Origin: Bacteroidales bacterium UBA4333 | Lineage (GTDB): Bacteria; Bacteroidota; Bacteroidia; Bacteroidales; Paludibacteraceae | NCBI GenBank assembly: GCA_002394335.1 | Contig: DGTP01000008.1 | Location: 1-64,000 of the forward strand | DNA length: 64,000 nt | Direction: 5' to 3' | Shown here: one piece after another, positions 41,285 through 51,400 of the stretch | Layout: each line of letters begins with the position of its first letter | How positions within the stretch are numbered: the first letter of the stretch is position 1 | Program-made: the position numbers and the translations under genes | The notes under the pieces: model-generated | What the model was told of the DNA's origin: nothing | Database searches by the model: none | Seen by the model: only the letters and a program-made list of their open reading frames with translations

Positions 41285-42169
41285 ATGCGGAAGACGAAGG
41301 TACATATTCTTTTCTGTTTAAGCATATTGTTGCTTGTCTCTCTATGTGCCAATGCGGCTGACCGCCATTATTTCAGAACCTCTTTGGATTTCTCGTACGC
41401 GCGCGATTTCAGCCGTGCGGCAAGTGTTGCTCCGTATGGTGATTATGTGCCGATCGGTTTGTCTGAGGCGCTGGCGGTTATCGGTAGCGGTAAGACGGAA
41501 GCGTTGCGCACCAGCAACGGCTTTGCGCCTGCACTGGGGCTGGGCTATCGTCTGGCACACGGGCATTTTCTGTTTGATGTGGGTGTAGGAGCGGAATACC
41601 GGCAGATGTACGACGGTCTGGCTGCGCTGACCAATGTGTATGAACCGGGAGTGGATGAGGAAGGCATGCAGTATATGGGTCATCATAGCTGGACTGACCG
41701 GACGGCGGTGCTTCGTCACGCCGGTGTCAGTCTGCCGGTGATGATAGGAGGCGAGTGGGGGAAGTTTTACTTTTTAGCGGGTGCAAAAGCCGCTGTGGAT
41801 ATATGGGGGAGAAGCGAAGAGAAAGGCCTCTATTCCCTGGAGGGGGACTATGACCGCTATATGAATGCTTTTAGCGGTATGCCGGCGCATGGATTTGTGA
41901 CGGACGAGCCTTATGCCACGCAGCCGGAAAACCGGGCTTTGGCATGGGGTGTCAGAGCTTGCGCCGAAATAGGTTACTGTATCGCCGGAAGCGGAGATAC
42001 ACAGATACGCGGAATGCGCAAAACAACGCCGAAATGGTATGTCAGTCTTTTTGGCGAATATGGCGTGACAGGCAGCAAGGACGCTTATACCCCGATGCTG
42101 GTGGGTGCAAGGGTGACGATGCTGATGCCGTTGCCGGCTGCGAGTGTTTGTAAATGTCTGAAATTCTGA
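41285..42169 (+). CDS. Outer-membrane beta-barrel protein
   Basis: 294 residues with signal peptide (MRKTKVHILFCLSILLLVSL to ANA) and alternating strands: HYFRTSLDFSYARDF, LGYRLAHGHFLFDVGVG, VSLPVMIGGEWGKFYFLAG. The last part, KWYVSLFGEYGVTGSKDAYT followed by LVGARVTMLMPLP, is a typical closing strand set. The N-terminal half of the OmpA-type protein at the end of the operon has the same plan, so the two are paralogues. It overlaps the next start by one base. Likely an outer-membrane partner of the large surface proteins. Confidence 0.75.
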   Translation: MRKTKVHILFCLSILLLVSLCANAADRHYFRTSLDFSYARDFSRAASVAPYGDYVPIGLSEALAVIGSGKTEALRTSNGFAPALGLGYRLAHGHFLFDVGVGAEYRQMYDGLAALTNVYEPGVDEEGMQYMGHHSWTDRTAVLRHAGVSLPVMIGGEWGKFYFLAGAKAAVDIWGRSEEKGLYSLEGDYDRYMNAFSGMPAHGFVTDEPYATQPENRALAWGVRACAEIGYCIAGSGDTQIRGMRKTTPKWYVSLFGEYGVTGSKDAYTPMLVGARVTMLMPLPAASVCKCLKF

Positions 42170-45100
42170 TGAGAAAACAGTTATACATAGTTCTTTTGTT
42201 GGTTGCCGGCTTATGGCTGTCGGCAGGCAGGGTTTGGGGAGCGGCTATCACGATGGACGACCTGCCTTACCTCTGCGATTTTGAGGATGATGCCGAGAAC
42301 GCCAACTGGACACTCAATCCCTCGGTCAATACCATTACTACGGCGAACCGCTGGGTGATAGGGGATGCAACGGCTTATACCGGTGCCAAATCCATGTACG
42401 TATCACAGGACGAGGGCAGGAGCAACACCTATGCCGCTACCAACAATGTGCTTTTAGCATACAGGGATATTACCTTGGCTGCCGGAGACTATGATATTGC
42501 CTATGACTGGATCGGTACCGGCAACAAAACCAAGGGCTATCTCAAGATTATCTATGCCAACCGTCCTGCAAGCGGCTTGAAATGTCTGGGTAACAGCACC
42601 GAGCCTGCGTGGGTGGCTACCTCGGTGCAACTCATGGGCGAGAACACCTCGCTGGTGGACGGCGATGCCTGGCGGCATGTGCAGGCGCGTATCACAATCC
42701 CTGTGGCGCAAGCCAACAAGACGACTACACGTCTGCTCTTTGTGTGGGTGAATACCGATGTGGCGAAGACGGACAGCCTGACTACCGTAGCCATCGACAA
42801 TTTCCAGCTGGCAAAAGCCTCTGTGACCGGTTATCCTGAGAATATCCATGTATCCACGGTGCTGAACACCTCTACCGTGACTTGGAAAGGTAATGCGGAC
42901 GAGTATGAAGTGATGTACCGCAAGAAAACGGAAGACTCGTTCACTTCTCTGCCTGTCACGGGAAACAGCGTCACTCTGACCGACATGGACTACGGGGCAT
43001 ACGAGTTCTGGGTATGCGGCAAGAACGGAGAAGACAAGACGGTCTATACGGTCTTTCCGACGGTGTATCTGTACGAGACAGACTGTTTTGACGCCCTCAA
43101 TATGTATAACGCATCGTTTGAGTTCGGCAGATGGAATTACCGCAACGGCCGTACTCCTGCCGGTTATACCCGTGTCGATTACGGACCGGAGGACAAGCGG
43201 AGCCGTCATACCACCCATTTCGACAAGACGGAAGTCGATCCCCGAACCGTCATTATGCGCGGCAGGGATACCGTGGCATGCCTCAAAACGATACCGGGCG
43301 GAGAGTTCGGTTCGGTGCGTCTGGGCAACTGGATGACGGGAAGCGAGTATGAGTCGATGACGTTCACGTACGAGGTGGAGTCCCATTCGACGGCAGTGCT
43401 GCTGATACGCTATGCGATGGTGCTGGAGAATCCGGACCATAACGGAAACGAGCAGCCGCGTTTCACGTTGGAGGTGCTTGATGAAGCGGGACAGCCGATT
43501 GATACCAAGTGCGCTTCGGTGGACTTCCACTCGCCGACGGCGCAAGAGCTGCAAGACCCCGCAGTGGCGGCACTGTGGCACACGAACATCTGGGTGGAGA
43601 GCGGTACCACTACCAGCCACTCGGTCTATTGGCAGGACTGGAAAACCATCGGTATCAGCGTGGATGACTATGTGGGACAGAAACTGACCATTATTCTCAC
43701 TTCCTATGACTGTGACCAGGGCGGACACTTCGGCTATGCCTATTTCACGCTCAACTGTGTGCGCAGCGATGTGGACGGTTTGCCGTGGGGCGAAGGCTCT
43801 TCCACCCAGATGTTCACCGCGCCGGAAGGATTTGACTATGCATGGTTCAACCGGACCGACCAGGCTCTCAAAGACACCATCAAAAATACCAACCCCGCCC
43901 AATACCCGTATATCACCGACGCCGGGCGTTACTTCTATGTCCTGGAAGGAGATACCAACACCTATCTCTGCCATGTGACTTATCCTACGAACAGCGAGTG
44001 CGGTTATTGGTTTGATGCCAGTGCCAAACCCCATAACCCGAAAGCGGAAATGGAATTCCGGTGGACACCGTCCGGTTGCCGCAACGGCTATACATGGTGG
44101 AACAGATGCCATGTGATGCTTACCAATCAGGAGACAGGGGAGGTCGAGCACCGCTATGACAAGCATATGGAAAACTGCTTCCTGATTCAGGAAGACGGAA
44201 CGGAACAGCCGGTCAAGTATGCGGAGGAGGGATTTTATGTCCCGATGCCGGACGAGGGAGGTACAGTCAGGTTCGGTATATGGACCGGAATATACATCAA
44301 CAACCAGCTCCATGCCGATACGGCGTGGTATGAGTTCGAGGTGCCGGCAATAGGTCCTATAGAGACACATCTGTATGATACGGTTTGCCGTGGACAGAGC
44401 GTCTTCTTCCCTGAGGGAAGCAAAAACAAGTACAGTGAGACAGGGGAGTATAAGGATAGTCTGGTGTCGCTTGTCACGGGGTGCGACAGTACCGTGATCC
44501 TGCATCTGACAGTGCATGATCCGATATTGACAGAGGTGTATGACACCATCTGCGAAGGCAAGTCCTATGATTTCAACGGACGTATCCTCACCACCTCCGG
44601 GGTGCAGACAGCTATCGTACAGAGCCTTGTTACAGGCTGCGACAGTCTTGTCACGCTCCATCTCAAAGTGGCTCCGAGACCGCAGCACAAGGTGCTCACA
44701 GCTACCATCTGTGCGGACGACCCCCTGCAGATAGAGACTACCGTAAGCGAGTATGTGGACAGCATCCGTCTGGAGGTTGACAGAGCCGATTCGGTGCATG
44801 CGGCGGTGCGCAACGGGGATGAGTCGTCGTTCTACTTTGACAATGTGGCGGCAGGAGTGCGCAAAGCGGTGATCTACAGCTATATGCCGTGGTGCGACGA
44901 GGTGTATACCGATACCGTACAGTTCAATGTCAGTCTGCCGAGCAGTATTGTGGAGGCGCGTTTTGACGATGTGCTGGCATTCCTCTCTACGGACTACAAC
45001 AACGGCTATATCTTCACTTCCTATCAGTGGTATATCAACGGGGAAGCGGTAGAGGGAGCCACCGGCTCCTGGTACTACCAGCCCGGTATGGATAAAGATG

Positions 45101-45300
45101 CGGAGATTACGGTCAGGGCTACCGAGCCGGACGGCACGGTAGTATGGGTCTGCCCGTTCACCTTCAACACCGCTGCCCGTCCGCAGGCTCTTGAAATGAC
45201 GGAAACGGAAACCAAGGTCTATAAGTTCTTACGGAACGGACAATTGATAATCCAATGTAACGGACATATATATAATGCCATAGGGCAAATACTGGAATGA
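42169..45300 (+). CDS. Large exported adhesin-like protein 1
   Basis: 1043 residues from ATG 42169 (TGATG overlap). After a signal peptide (YIVLLLVAGLWLSAGRVWGA) there is a jelly-roll module (CDFEDDAENANWTLN), an FnIII-like domain (PENIHVSTVLNTSTVTWKGN) and a second jelly roll (FTYEVESHSTAVLLIRYAMV). Two GCDS-type repeats follow (VCRGQSVFFPEG, ICEGKSYDFNGR, each ending GCDS-TVILHL or GCDSLVTLHL). The end is KFLRNGQLIIQCNGHIYNAI, then GQILE, a short C-terminal tail, not the full type IX domain. Probably exposed at the surface. The start of the next gene overlaps its stop. Confidence 0.8.
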   Translation: MRKQLYIVLLLVAGLWLSAGRVWGAAITMDDLPYLCDFEDDAENANWTLNPSVNTITTANRWVIGDATAYTGAKSMYVSQDEGRSNTYAATNNVLLAYRDITLAAGDYDIAYDWIGTGNKTKGYLKIIYANRPASGLKCLGNSTEPAWVATSVQLMGENTSLVDGDAWRHVQARITIPVAQANKTTTRLLFVWVNTDVAKTDSLTTVAIDNFQLAKASVTGYPENIHVSTVLNTSTVTWKGNADEYEVMYRKKTEDSFTSLPVTGNSVTLTDMDYGAYEFWVCGKNGEDKTVYTVFPTVYLYETDCFDALNMYNASFEFGRWNYRNGRTPAGYTRVDYGPEDKRSRHTTHFDKTEVDPRTVIMRGRDTVACLKTIPGGEFGSVRLGNWMTGSEYESMTFTYEVESHSTAVLLIRYAMVLENPDHNGNEQPRFTLEVLDEAGQPIDTKCASVDFHSPTAQELQDPAVAALWHTNIWVESGTTTSHSVYWQDWKTIGISVDDYVGQKLTIILTSYDCDQGGHFGYAYFTLNCVRSDVDGLPWGEGSSTQMFTAPEGFDYAWFNRTDQALKDTIKNTNPAQYPYITDAGRYFYVLEGDTNTYLCHVTYPTNSECGYWFDASAKPHNPKAEMEFRWTPSGCRNGYTWWNRCHVMLTNQETGEVEHRYDKHMENCFLIQEDGTEQPVKYAEEGFYVPMPDEGGTVRFGIWTGIYINNQLHADTAWYEFEVPAIGPIETHLYDTVCRGQSVFFPEGSKNKYSETGEYKDSLVSLVTGCDSTVILHLTVHDPILTEVYDTICEGKSYDFNGRILTTSGVQTAIVQSLVTGCDSLVTLHLKVAPRPQHKVLTATICADDPLQIETTVSEYVDSIRLEVDRADSVHAAVRNGDESSFYFDNVAAGVRKAVIYSYMPWCDEVYTDTVQFNVSLPSSIVEARFDDVLAFLSTDYNNGYIFTSYQWYINGEAVEGATGSWYYQPGMDKDAEITVRATEPDGTVVWVCPFTFNTAARPQALEMTETETKVYKFLRNGQLIIQCNGHIYNAIGQILE

Positions 45301-48300
45301 TGAAAAAGATACTGTCTATATTGATGATGCTGGCAGCCGCTGCTTCCGTAGCGGCGCAGAAACCTCACACGTATTATTGTGATTTTGAGGATGAAACAGA
45401 AAATGCAAAGTGGAATCTGAACAAGCCCAAGAATGAAAACTATTCATGGCAGAACCTCTGGTATATCGGCGGTGCGGTGGCATCCTTGGGGGAGAAATCC
45501 ATGTATATCTCTCCGGACGGCGGACGGAATGTGGGGTATCTCAAGGACCAGTCGCGTATCATGATAGCTTGGCGTGAGTTGGATCTGGAAGCAGGGCGGT
45601 ATGATGTGGCGTTTGACTGGATGTGCGGAGGTGACTCGACCCGTGCCGCACTCCTTGTGGGCTGGGTGCCGGAGAGCAGGTTCTCGGACATGGCGTGTGC
45701 CCTCAATGATGATTATAAAGCGAAGAAATGGATAGCAGACAATCTGCTTCCCTTTGACCGTAACGGCCTGCTGACCGGCGGGTCGGTATGGACGCATGCG
45801 GTAGATACATTAGTGTCGGACGGCACGCCGCACCGGTTGGTGTTCATGTTCGTTTACAGCAGTTCGGCTCAGTTGGTGCAACCCGGACCTTGTGTGGACA
45901 ATATCCAGTTCTCGCGTAACAACTGCGGTGTGCCTACGGATATGAAAGCCAAGACCCAGGGTATGAATGCGGCCATGAGCTGGACATCCGAAGGCGAATC
46001 ATTCAACCTCCGTATTCACCGTATGGGAGACAACTATGCCACGGTGGTCAACGGCATAAAGCAAAACAGTTTCTCTTCTTCCTTGCAGGAAGGCGTGTAT
46101 GATATCCAGATACAGGTTGTGTGTGAGGGGGATACCAGTGTATGGTACAATTTCCCGACGGCTTTCATCTATGAGACCAAGTGCTTTGACTATCTGGATC
46201 TGACGGATGAGCGGTGTCTGTTCTCCATGGAGACGGCTTCCGATTACCATGACAATGACTCGCTGTTGACGCCGGGCAGGATAGACAAGGGATTTACTTC
46301 GGCGGAGAGCCGGCATACGATACACTACCACCCGGAGGAGTACGATGCCCGCACATACGGTTCGATAGACAGCAAGGGCAATTTTGTAATGCCGTTGAAG
46401 ACGGTGCCGGACGGTGCTTTGGCATCGGTGCGTATCGGCAGTTGGGAGAAGACGGCGCGTGTGGCAAGGGTGGAGTATGACTTTACGGTGGATGCCAACG
46501 AAGCAGCCGTGTTGATGTTGCAGTACGCGATGGTGTTAGAGTCTTCGGGACACGGCGAGAAAGACCGTCCGCGTCTGACCATTGATATTGTGGATGCGGA
46601 GACGGGAGCGGCGCTCAGCCGTTGTACTACGGTCGATCTGGCGGCGCAGACCAGCGGCGAAGGATGGTACAGGGTTCCCGACGGAGGGGACGGCTCACGT
46701 GATGTCTGCTGGCGCGACTGGACTACATTGGGACTGAATCTGGCGGATTTTGACGGCAGACATGTCAAGGTGAAGATCAGCGTATATGGCTGTACCGCCA
46801 CCATCCACTACGGCTATGCCTATTTCACTCTGACCTGTACCTCCGGCAAACTCAAAGGACTGCAGTGCGGCTGGACTCCTACCAACGAGTTTATAGCCCC
46901 GGAAGGATTCAACTACCGCTGGTACAGGCTGGAGAGACCGACAGAGACGCTCAGTAGGGAGCAGGTCTATAAAGTGGATTACCGCGACACGCGCGACTAT
47001 GCGGTGGAACTGAGCTATAAGACGGATGCTACATGCGGATTCACGCTCTATGCCAATGCTATCCCGCGTTTTCCGATACCCGAAGCTACTTACAAGCTGG
47101 AGCAGCGCGACTGTGGCAACTATATCACTTTCACCAACACCAGCCATATCCGTACACGCAACTGGACGACCGGCGAGCAGATAGACACCTCGCTTCCGCC
47201 GGAGTACCTGTTCTGGGATTTCGGAGGGCTGATTCCCGAAGGACTGGACACTCCTGAGAAGCGTTGGAACCCCTCTTTCCGTCTGCCGGACGAGGAAGCG
47301 AACTACCATTTCCAGCTGACAGCCGGGGTGGGACTTTGCGACAGTACCCAGCATATCTATATTCATGTTCCCAAGGTGGGCAAGGACTCGATTGTGGAGA
47401 AGAAGCAGTTATGCGAGGGAGAGGTTTACCGCCATAACGGAGCCTATTATGTCAAAGATACGGTTATTACAGACCGTGATTACAACCGGGCAGGCTGCGA
47501 CAGTATCCATGTGGTGGATCTGCGTTTTGTGGATGCCATACGCGACACCGTTGAAGCTGTTATCCCGGAGGGCGGGGCGTATGCCTTCGGCGGTAAGACA
47601 CTGACAGAGAACGGCGACTATACCGCCACTTTCTCCAGTGCTTCCGGATGCGACAGTATAGTAACCCTCCGGCTGAGGGTGGTAGTACCTCTGGAGATGG
47701 AGATTACGGCGGTTGATTTCCCCTGCCCGAAAGATGCGTCTTTCCTTATCTATACACACGCGCGGAAAGGAATTCCGGATTTCTATAGTCTGGAGTTCGG
47801 CGAAGAGGGACAACAGTCAGGCTTCTTCCCTCAGCAGGATTCGATAAAGAGCAACGGCAAGGACACCATCGAAGTGGCATTGCCCATGGGCGTGCAACCG
47901 GGCTATTATCCTTTCTCTATCCGTTTTGAGAGCAAAATAAACGGCAAAGACACCGTCTCGGGAGAAGTGATGATACATTATCCGGCCTCATTGATCCAAC
48001 AGCGTTGGGACGATGTTCTGGGTGTACTCAACAGCGTGTATAACGGAGGCTATGATTTCACGGGTTTCCAGTGGTACCGGAACGGGGAAGTGATAGACGG
48101 GGCTACCGACTCCTACTATTTCACGCCCGACAAACTGCAGCCGGGGGACGAGTATGCGGTTCTGCTCTACATCGACGAAGAACAACGCCCGATCAGCACT
48201 TGCGTATATGTAGTGCCGGCAAGAGGGAACAATGCACCGGAGAGCGCTCCGAAGAAGGTGATGAAGGAGGGCAGACTGATGATTATTGTGGGGGATAAGA

Positions 48301-48332
48301 TATACAATGCCCAGGGAAACAGAATAGAATAA
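45297..48332 (+). CDS. Large exported adhesin-like protein 2
   Basis: 1011 residues, a tandem paralogue of the gene before it: signal peptide, CDFEDETENAKWNLNKPKN jelly roll, FnIII-like part, and second jelly roll (FTVDANEAAVLMLQYAMV). GCDS repeats follow (LCEGEVYRHNGAYYV, GCDSIHVVDLRF, GCDSIVTLRLRV). The same short tail ends it: KEGRLMIIVGDKIYNAQGNR. The two proteins share the module order, but their middles are well diverged. Overlapping starts imply tight co-translation. Confidence 0.8.
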   Translation: MMKKILSILMMLAAAASVAAQKPHTYYCDFEDETENAKWNLNKPKNENYSWQNLWYIGGAVASLGEKSMYISPDGGRNVGYLKDQSRIMIAWRELDLEAGRYDVAFDWMCGGDSTRAALLVGWVPESRFSDMACALNDDYKAKKWIADNLLPFDRNGLLTGGSVWTHAVDTLVSDGTPHRLVFMFVYSSSAQLVQPGPCVDNIQFSRNNCGVPTDMKAKTQGMNAAMSWTSEGESFNLRIHRMGDNYATVVNGIKQNSFSSSLQEGVYDIQIQVVCEGDTSVWYNFPTAFIYETKCFDYLDLTDERCLFSMETASDYHDNDSLLTPGRIDKGFTSAESRHTIHYHPEEYDARTYGSIDSKGNFVMPLKTVPDGALASVRIGSWEKTARVARVEYDFTVDANEAAVLMLQYAMVLESSGHGEKDRPRLTIDIVDAETGAALSRCTTVDLAAQTSGEGWYRVPDGGDGSRDVCWRDWTTLGLNLADFDGRHVKVKISVYGCTATIHYGYAYFTLTCTSGKLKGLQCGWTPTNEFIAPEGFNYRWYRLERPTETLSREQVYKVDYRDTRDYAVELSYKTDATCGFTLYANAIPRFPIPEATYKLEQRDCGNYITFTNTSHIRTRNWTTGEQIDTSLPPEYLFWDFGGLIPEGLDTPEKRWNPSFRLPDEEANYHFQLTAGVGLCDSTQHIYIHVPKVGKDSIVEKKQLCEGEVYRHNGAYYVKDTVITDRDYNRAGCDSIHVVDLRFVDAIRDTVEAVIPEGGAYAFGGKTLTENGDYTATFSSASGCDSIVTLRLRVVVPLEMEITAVDFPCPKDASFLIYTHARKGIPDFYSLEFGEEGQQSGFFPQQDSIKSNGKDTIEVALPMGVQPGYYPFSIRFESKINGKDTVSGEVMIHYPASLIQQRWDDVLGVLNSVYNGGYDFTGFQWYRNGEVIDGATDSYYFTPDKLQPGDEYAVLLYIDEEQRPISTCVYVVPARGNNAPESAPKKVMKEGRLMIIVGDKIYNAQGNRIE

Positions 48333-48424
48333 GAGATAATAAGACAAGAGATAGAAAATCGTCAAATCCTAAATAGATTAGATGTGTTAGTCAACTTTAT
48401 TTATTAACAAAAAATCAAAAACTT

Positions 48425-51400
48425 ATGAAACGATTATTTACACGTTTTCTGTTGTCGGCAATGCTTGTTATGAGCTGTACAACAGCGTGGGCACAGATGT
48501 CTGTGCTTGACGAGAGTTTCGCAAGTGGCGGTTTACCGGGCGGATGGACGCAAGGCGGCAGTTACTGGAAGTTCAGTGACGGCAACGCCAAGTTCGAAGC
48601 TCTGTTCGAGAACGCAACAGACACGCTGTTCTCACCGCTGCTGAGTCTCAGCGACTTGGACAACAAGCCGTCTGTGGCTGTCACTTACTCCAACATGGCG
48701 AATGGAGACAAAGTGAACGAACTCAAAGTATTGTATCGTGAATCTGAAAGCGCCGAGTGGACAGAATGGAAGTCTTTCGGGGCGACAGACGGTCAGGCAA
48801 GCCTGAAGGAAGAGCTGCCTGATGGTCTGGCTAATGTTCAGATTGCTCTTGCCGGTGCCTATAAAGGGGGCACTGAAACGCGTGTCTATCGCCTGGCGGT
48901 AGAGAACAAGACCGAGGCTACAGATGCGCCTACGGGATTGAAGTATGAGGACTTGACCACTACCGGCGTTACGCTGTGGTGGGATCCTTGCACAAGTCCC
49001 AAGTTTGTGCAGTACAACGTCAAAGTCAGCACGGTCAAGATGACAGACATGTCTGCCGAGGCGGATGTTGTGGATAATGTGGGATGGATGATTACGGATG
49101 AGTTCTACGAGTTGTCCAACCTGAAACCGAACACCACGTATTGGCTTTATGTGCAGTATGACTGCGGCAACGGAGATGTATCGCCTTGGGCAGAGTTCGG
49201 GTTCCAGACTCCCTGTGCAGCCATCAGCGCACCGTATAGCACGGATTTCGAGGAGGGATTGCCCGATTGCTTTACTGTATTCAAGCAAGGTTCGGCTACC
49301 ACGGCTGAGGTGTCAGGCGAGTATCCGTATAACAGTACCAAGTCCTTCAAGGTGAATATCGAAGGTACGACCGGGTTCTACAACTATCTGATCCTGCCGG
49401 AGTTTAACGGCAATGTGAAAGACTACCAGTTGTCGTTCATGGCGGGATCCGAGATGAGCGGTAATACCTATTCGCGCCGTGTGGCAGTAGGTGTATGTTC
49501 CGATGCATCGGATGTGGCTACATTTACAGAGATTGCTACGCTTGACTTGCCTAAGGGACGCCAATGGGAGAATATAGTAGTGAGCCTGAAAGGCTATGCC
49601 GGAGAAGGCAAGTATATCACCCTGAAGATTGGTCACCCCTCCAAGAAAACCAACCTCTATATTGATAATATCAAAGTAGAGACGGCTTCCGCCTGCCCGA
49701 AACCGATGTTTGTAGAGGTAACGGCGATTACGCCGGAAGGAGCTACCATCGGTTGGACCAAGACGGGTAGTGAGACCGAGTGGAACCTTGTCCTTTCTAC
49801 TAAGCCCCTCAATGATCCGGAGGATATAGAGCCGGATGCAGCGAAGGGTGAGTTTGCAGGTTCTGTTTCCACCAATCCTTACACACTGGCAAACTTACAG
49901 CCGAACACCACCTACTATGCGTATCTGCAGGCAGGCTGCGGCTCCAGCGAGTGGACCGAAGCGGTTACGTTCAAGACCGCAAGAGAGGTCAGCTACCCGT
50001 ATGTGGAGCATTTCGACCGTATGGATCCGGAACTCTACACCAATACTACCGCCGCTATTCCGGAGGGATGGGTGTTTGACGACCGTACCACATTGGCTTC
50101 CGATGCAAGTTATTACGACAGACAATATACGAGTGAAACCTATCGCCCGTATGTAACTACGGTGCAGAACCATGAGGCTACTGCTTATGTGAAAGCTTCT
50201 CTCTTGCTGCGTGGTACTGGTTCGGGAACGGGTAGCACCAAGAATATTAGTTCTATCGCCATCGCTCCGGCTATGCCGAAGGCGGTCAATACGATGATGG
50301 TGACTTTCTGGGCATATTCTTCGGCGGCGCAGACCGTGAAGATCGGTGTGGCGAACACCCAGACCAACGATCTGCCCCAAGGCCAGCAGTTAGGCGCAAA
50401 TATCACTGAGGTAGGTGAAGCAGCTATTACCGGCGGCAGCGAATGGAAGCAATACAAAGTGCTCTTGACCGGCTATGCCGGCACAGGACGCTATATCGCC
50501 TTCTATCTCAAACCCGGCACTTCTACGCCGTCTGTTTATATTGACGACATCGAGATAGACGAGGCACCGGACTGCAACGCTGTTTCTACGCTGACCGCTG
50601 AGGCTACCGGTATCGACAAGGCTACGGTTGAATGGACGGACGCATCGAAATCCACCTCTTGGACGATCAAAGTCAGCTCCACGGAGATAGATCCTGCATC
50701 GGCTGATGGTGACATCGTAGCGGCTCAAACCGTTAACGCGAAGACCTATGACCTCACCGGACTTACGATGGGCGGTACCTATTACATCTACGTCAGCCCG
50801 ACTTGCGGCGATATGTGGAAGAGCACAACCGTGACTACCCTCGTAGGTCTCCAAGTGCCGTACTATAATGACTTTACGAGTGAGAATACGGGTGCCAATG
50901 CTACGCGTGGTCCGAAGAACTGGACGTTGGGTTACACTTATACGGACGCCCCGGGTGCAACCAGTTCCAATTGGCCGCATGTCAACACAACGGCTTGGAC
51001 AAATGCGCCCGCAGATGTGGTGAAGAATTGTGTTTACTTCAATAATAGTACTTACGCATCTGCTCAATTCCCATATGCAATCATGCCGGAATTGCTGAAC
51101 GGCAATGTGAAGGATTTGAAGATTTCGTTCTACGCTTATTGGAACAATGCAAAACCTTCGAGTCCCGCTAACTACGCATGTGTGAACGACAAATATTATG
51201 GCGTATTGAAAATAGGTGTGGTTAATTCGCCGAGCGACATTAACAAGACGGACAAGTTCACCAAAGTTACGGAAATTGCTGCTGTTCGTTGTAAAGAGCC
51301 AAAGGCTGCCCAATACTTTGTGGTAGATATGTCATCATATACCGGAGATGGTAAATACATTGTGTTCTATCAAGATACGGCTAAGAACAACTATATGATG

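Noticed and set aside
42454..44799. A 781-codon open frame on the minus strand
   Set aside because: It is fully antisense to a well-supported adhesin gene with signal peptide and known modules. The translation has no recognisable domain and no promoter or ribosome site. GC-richer genes often leave the opposite frame open.
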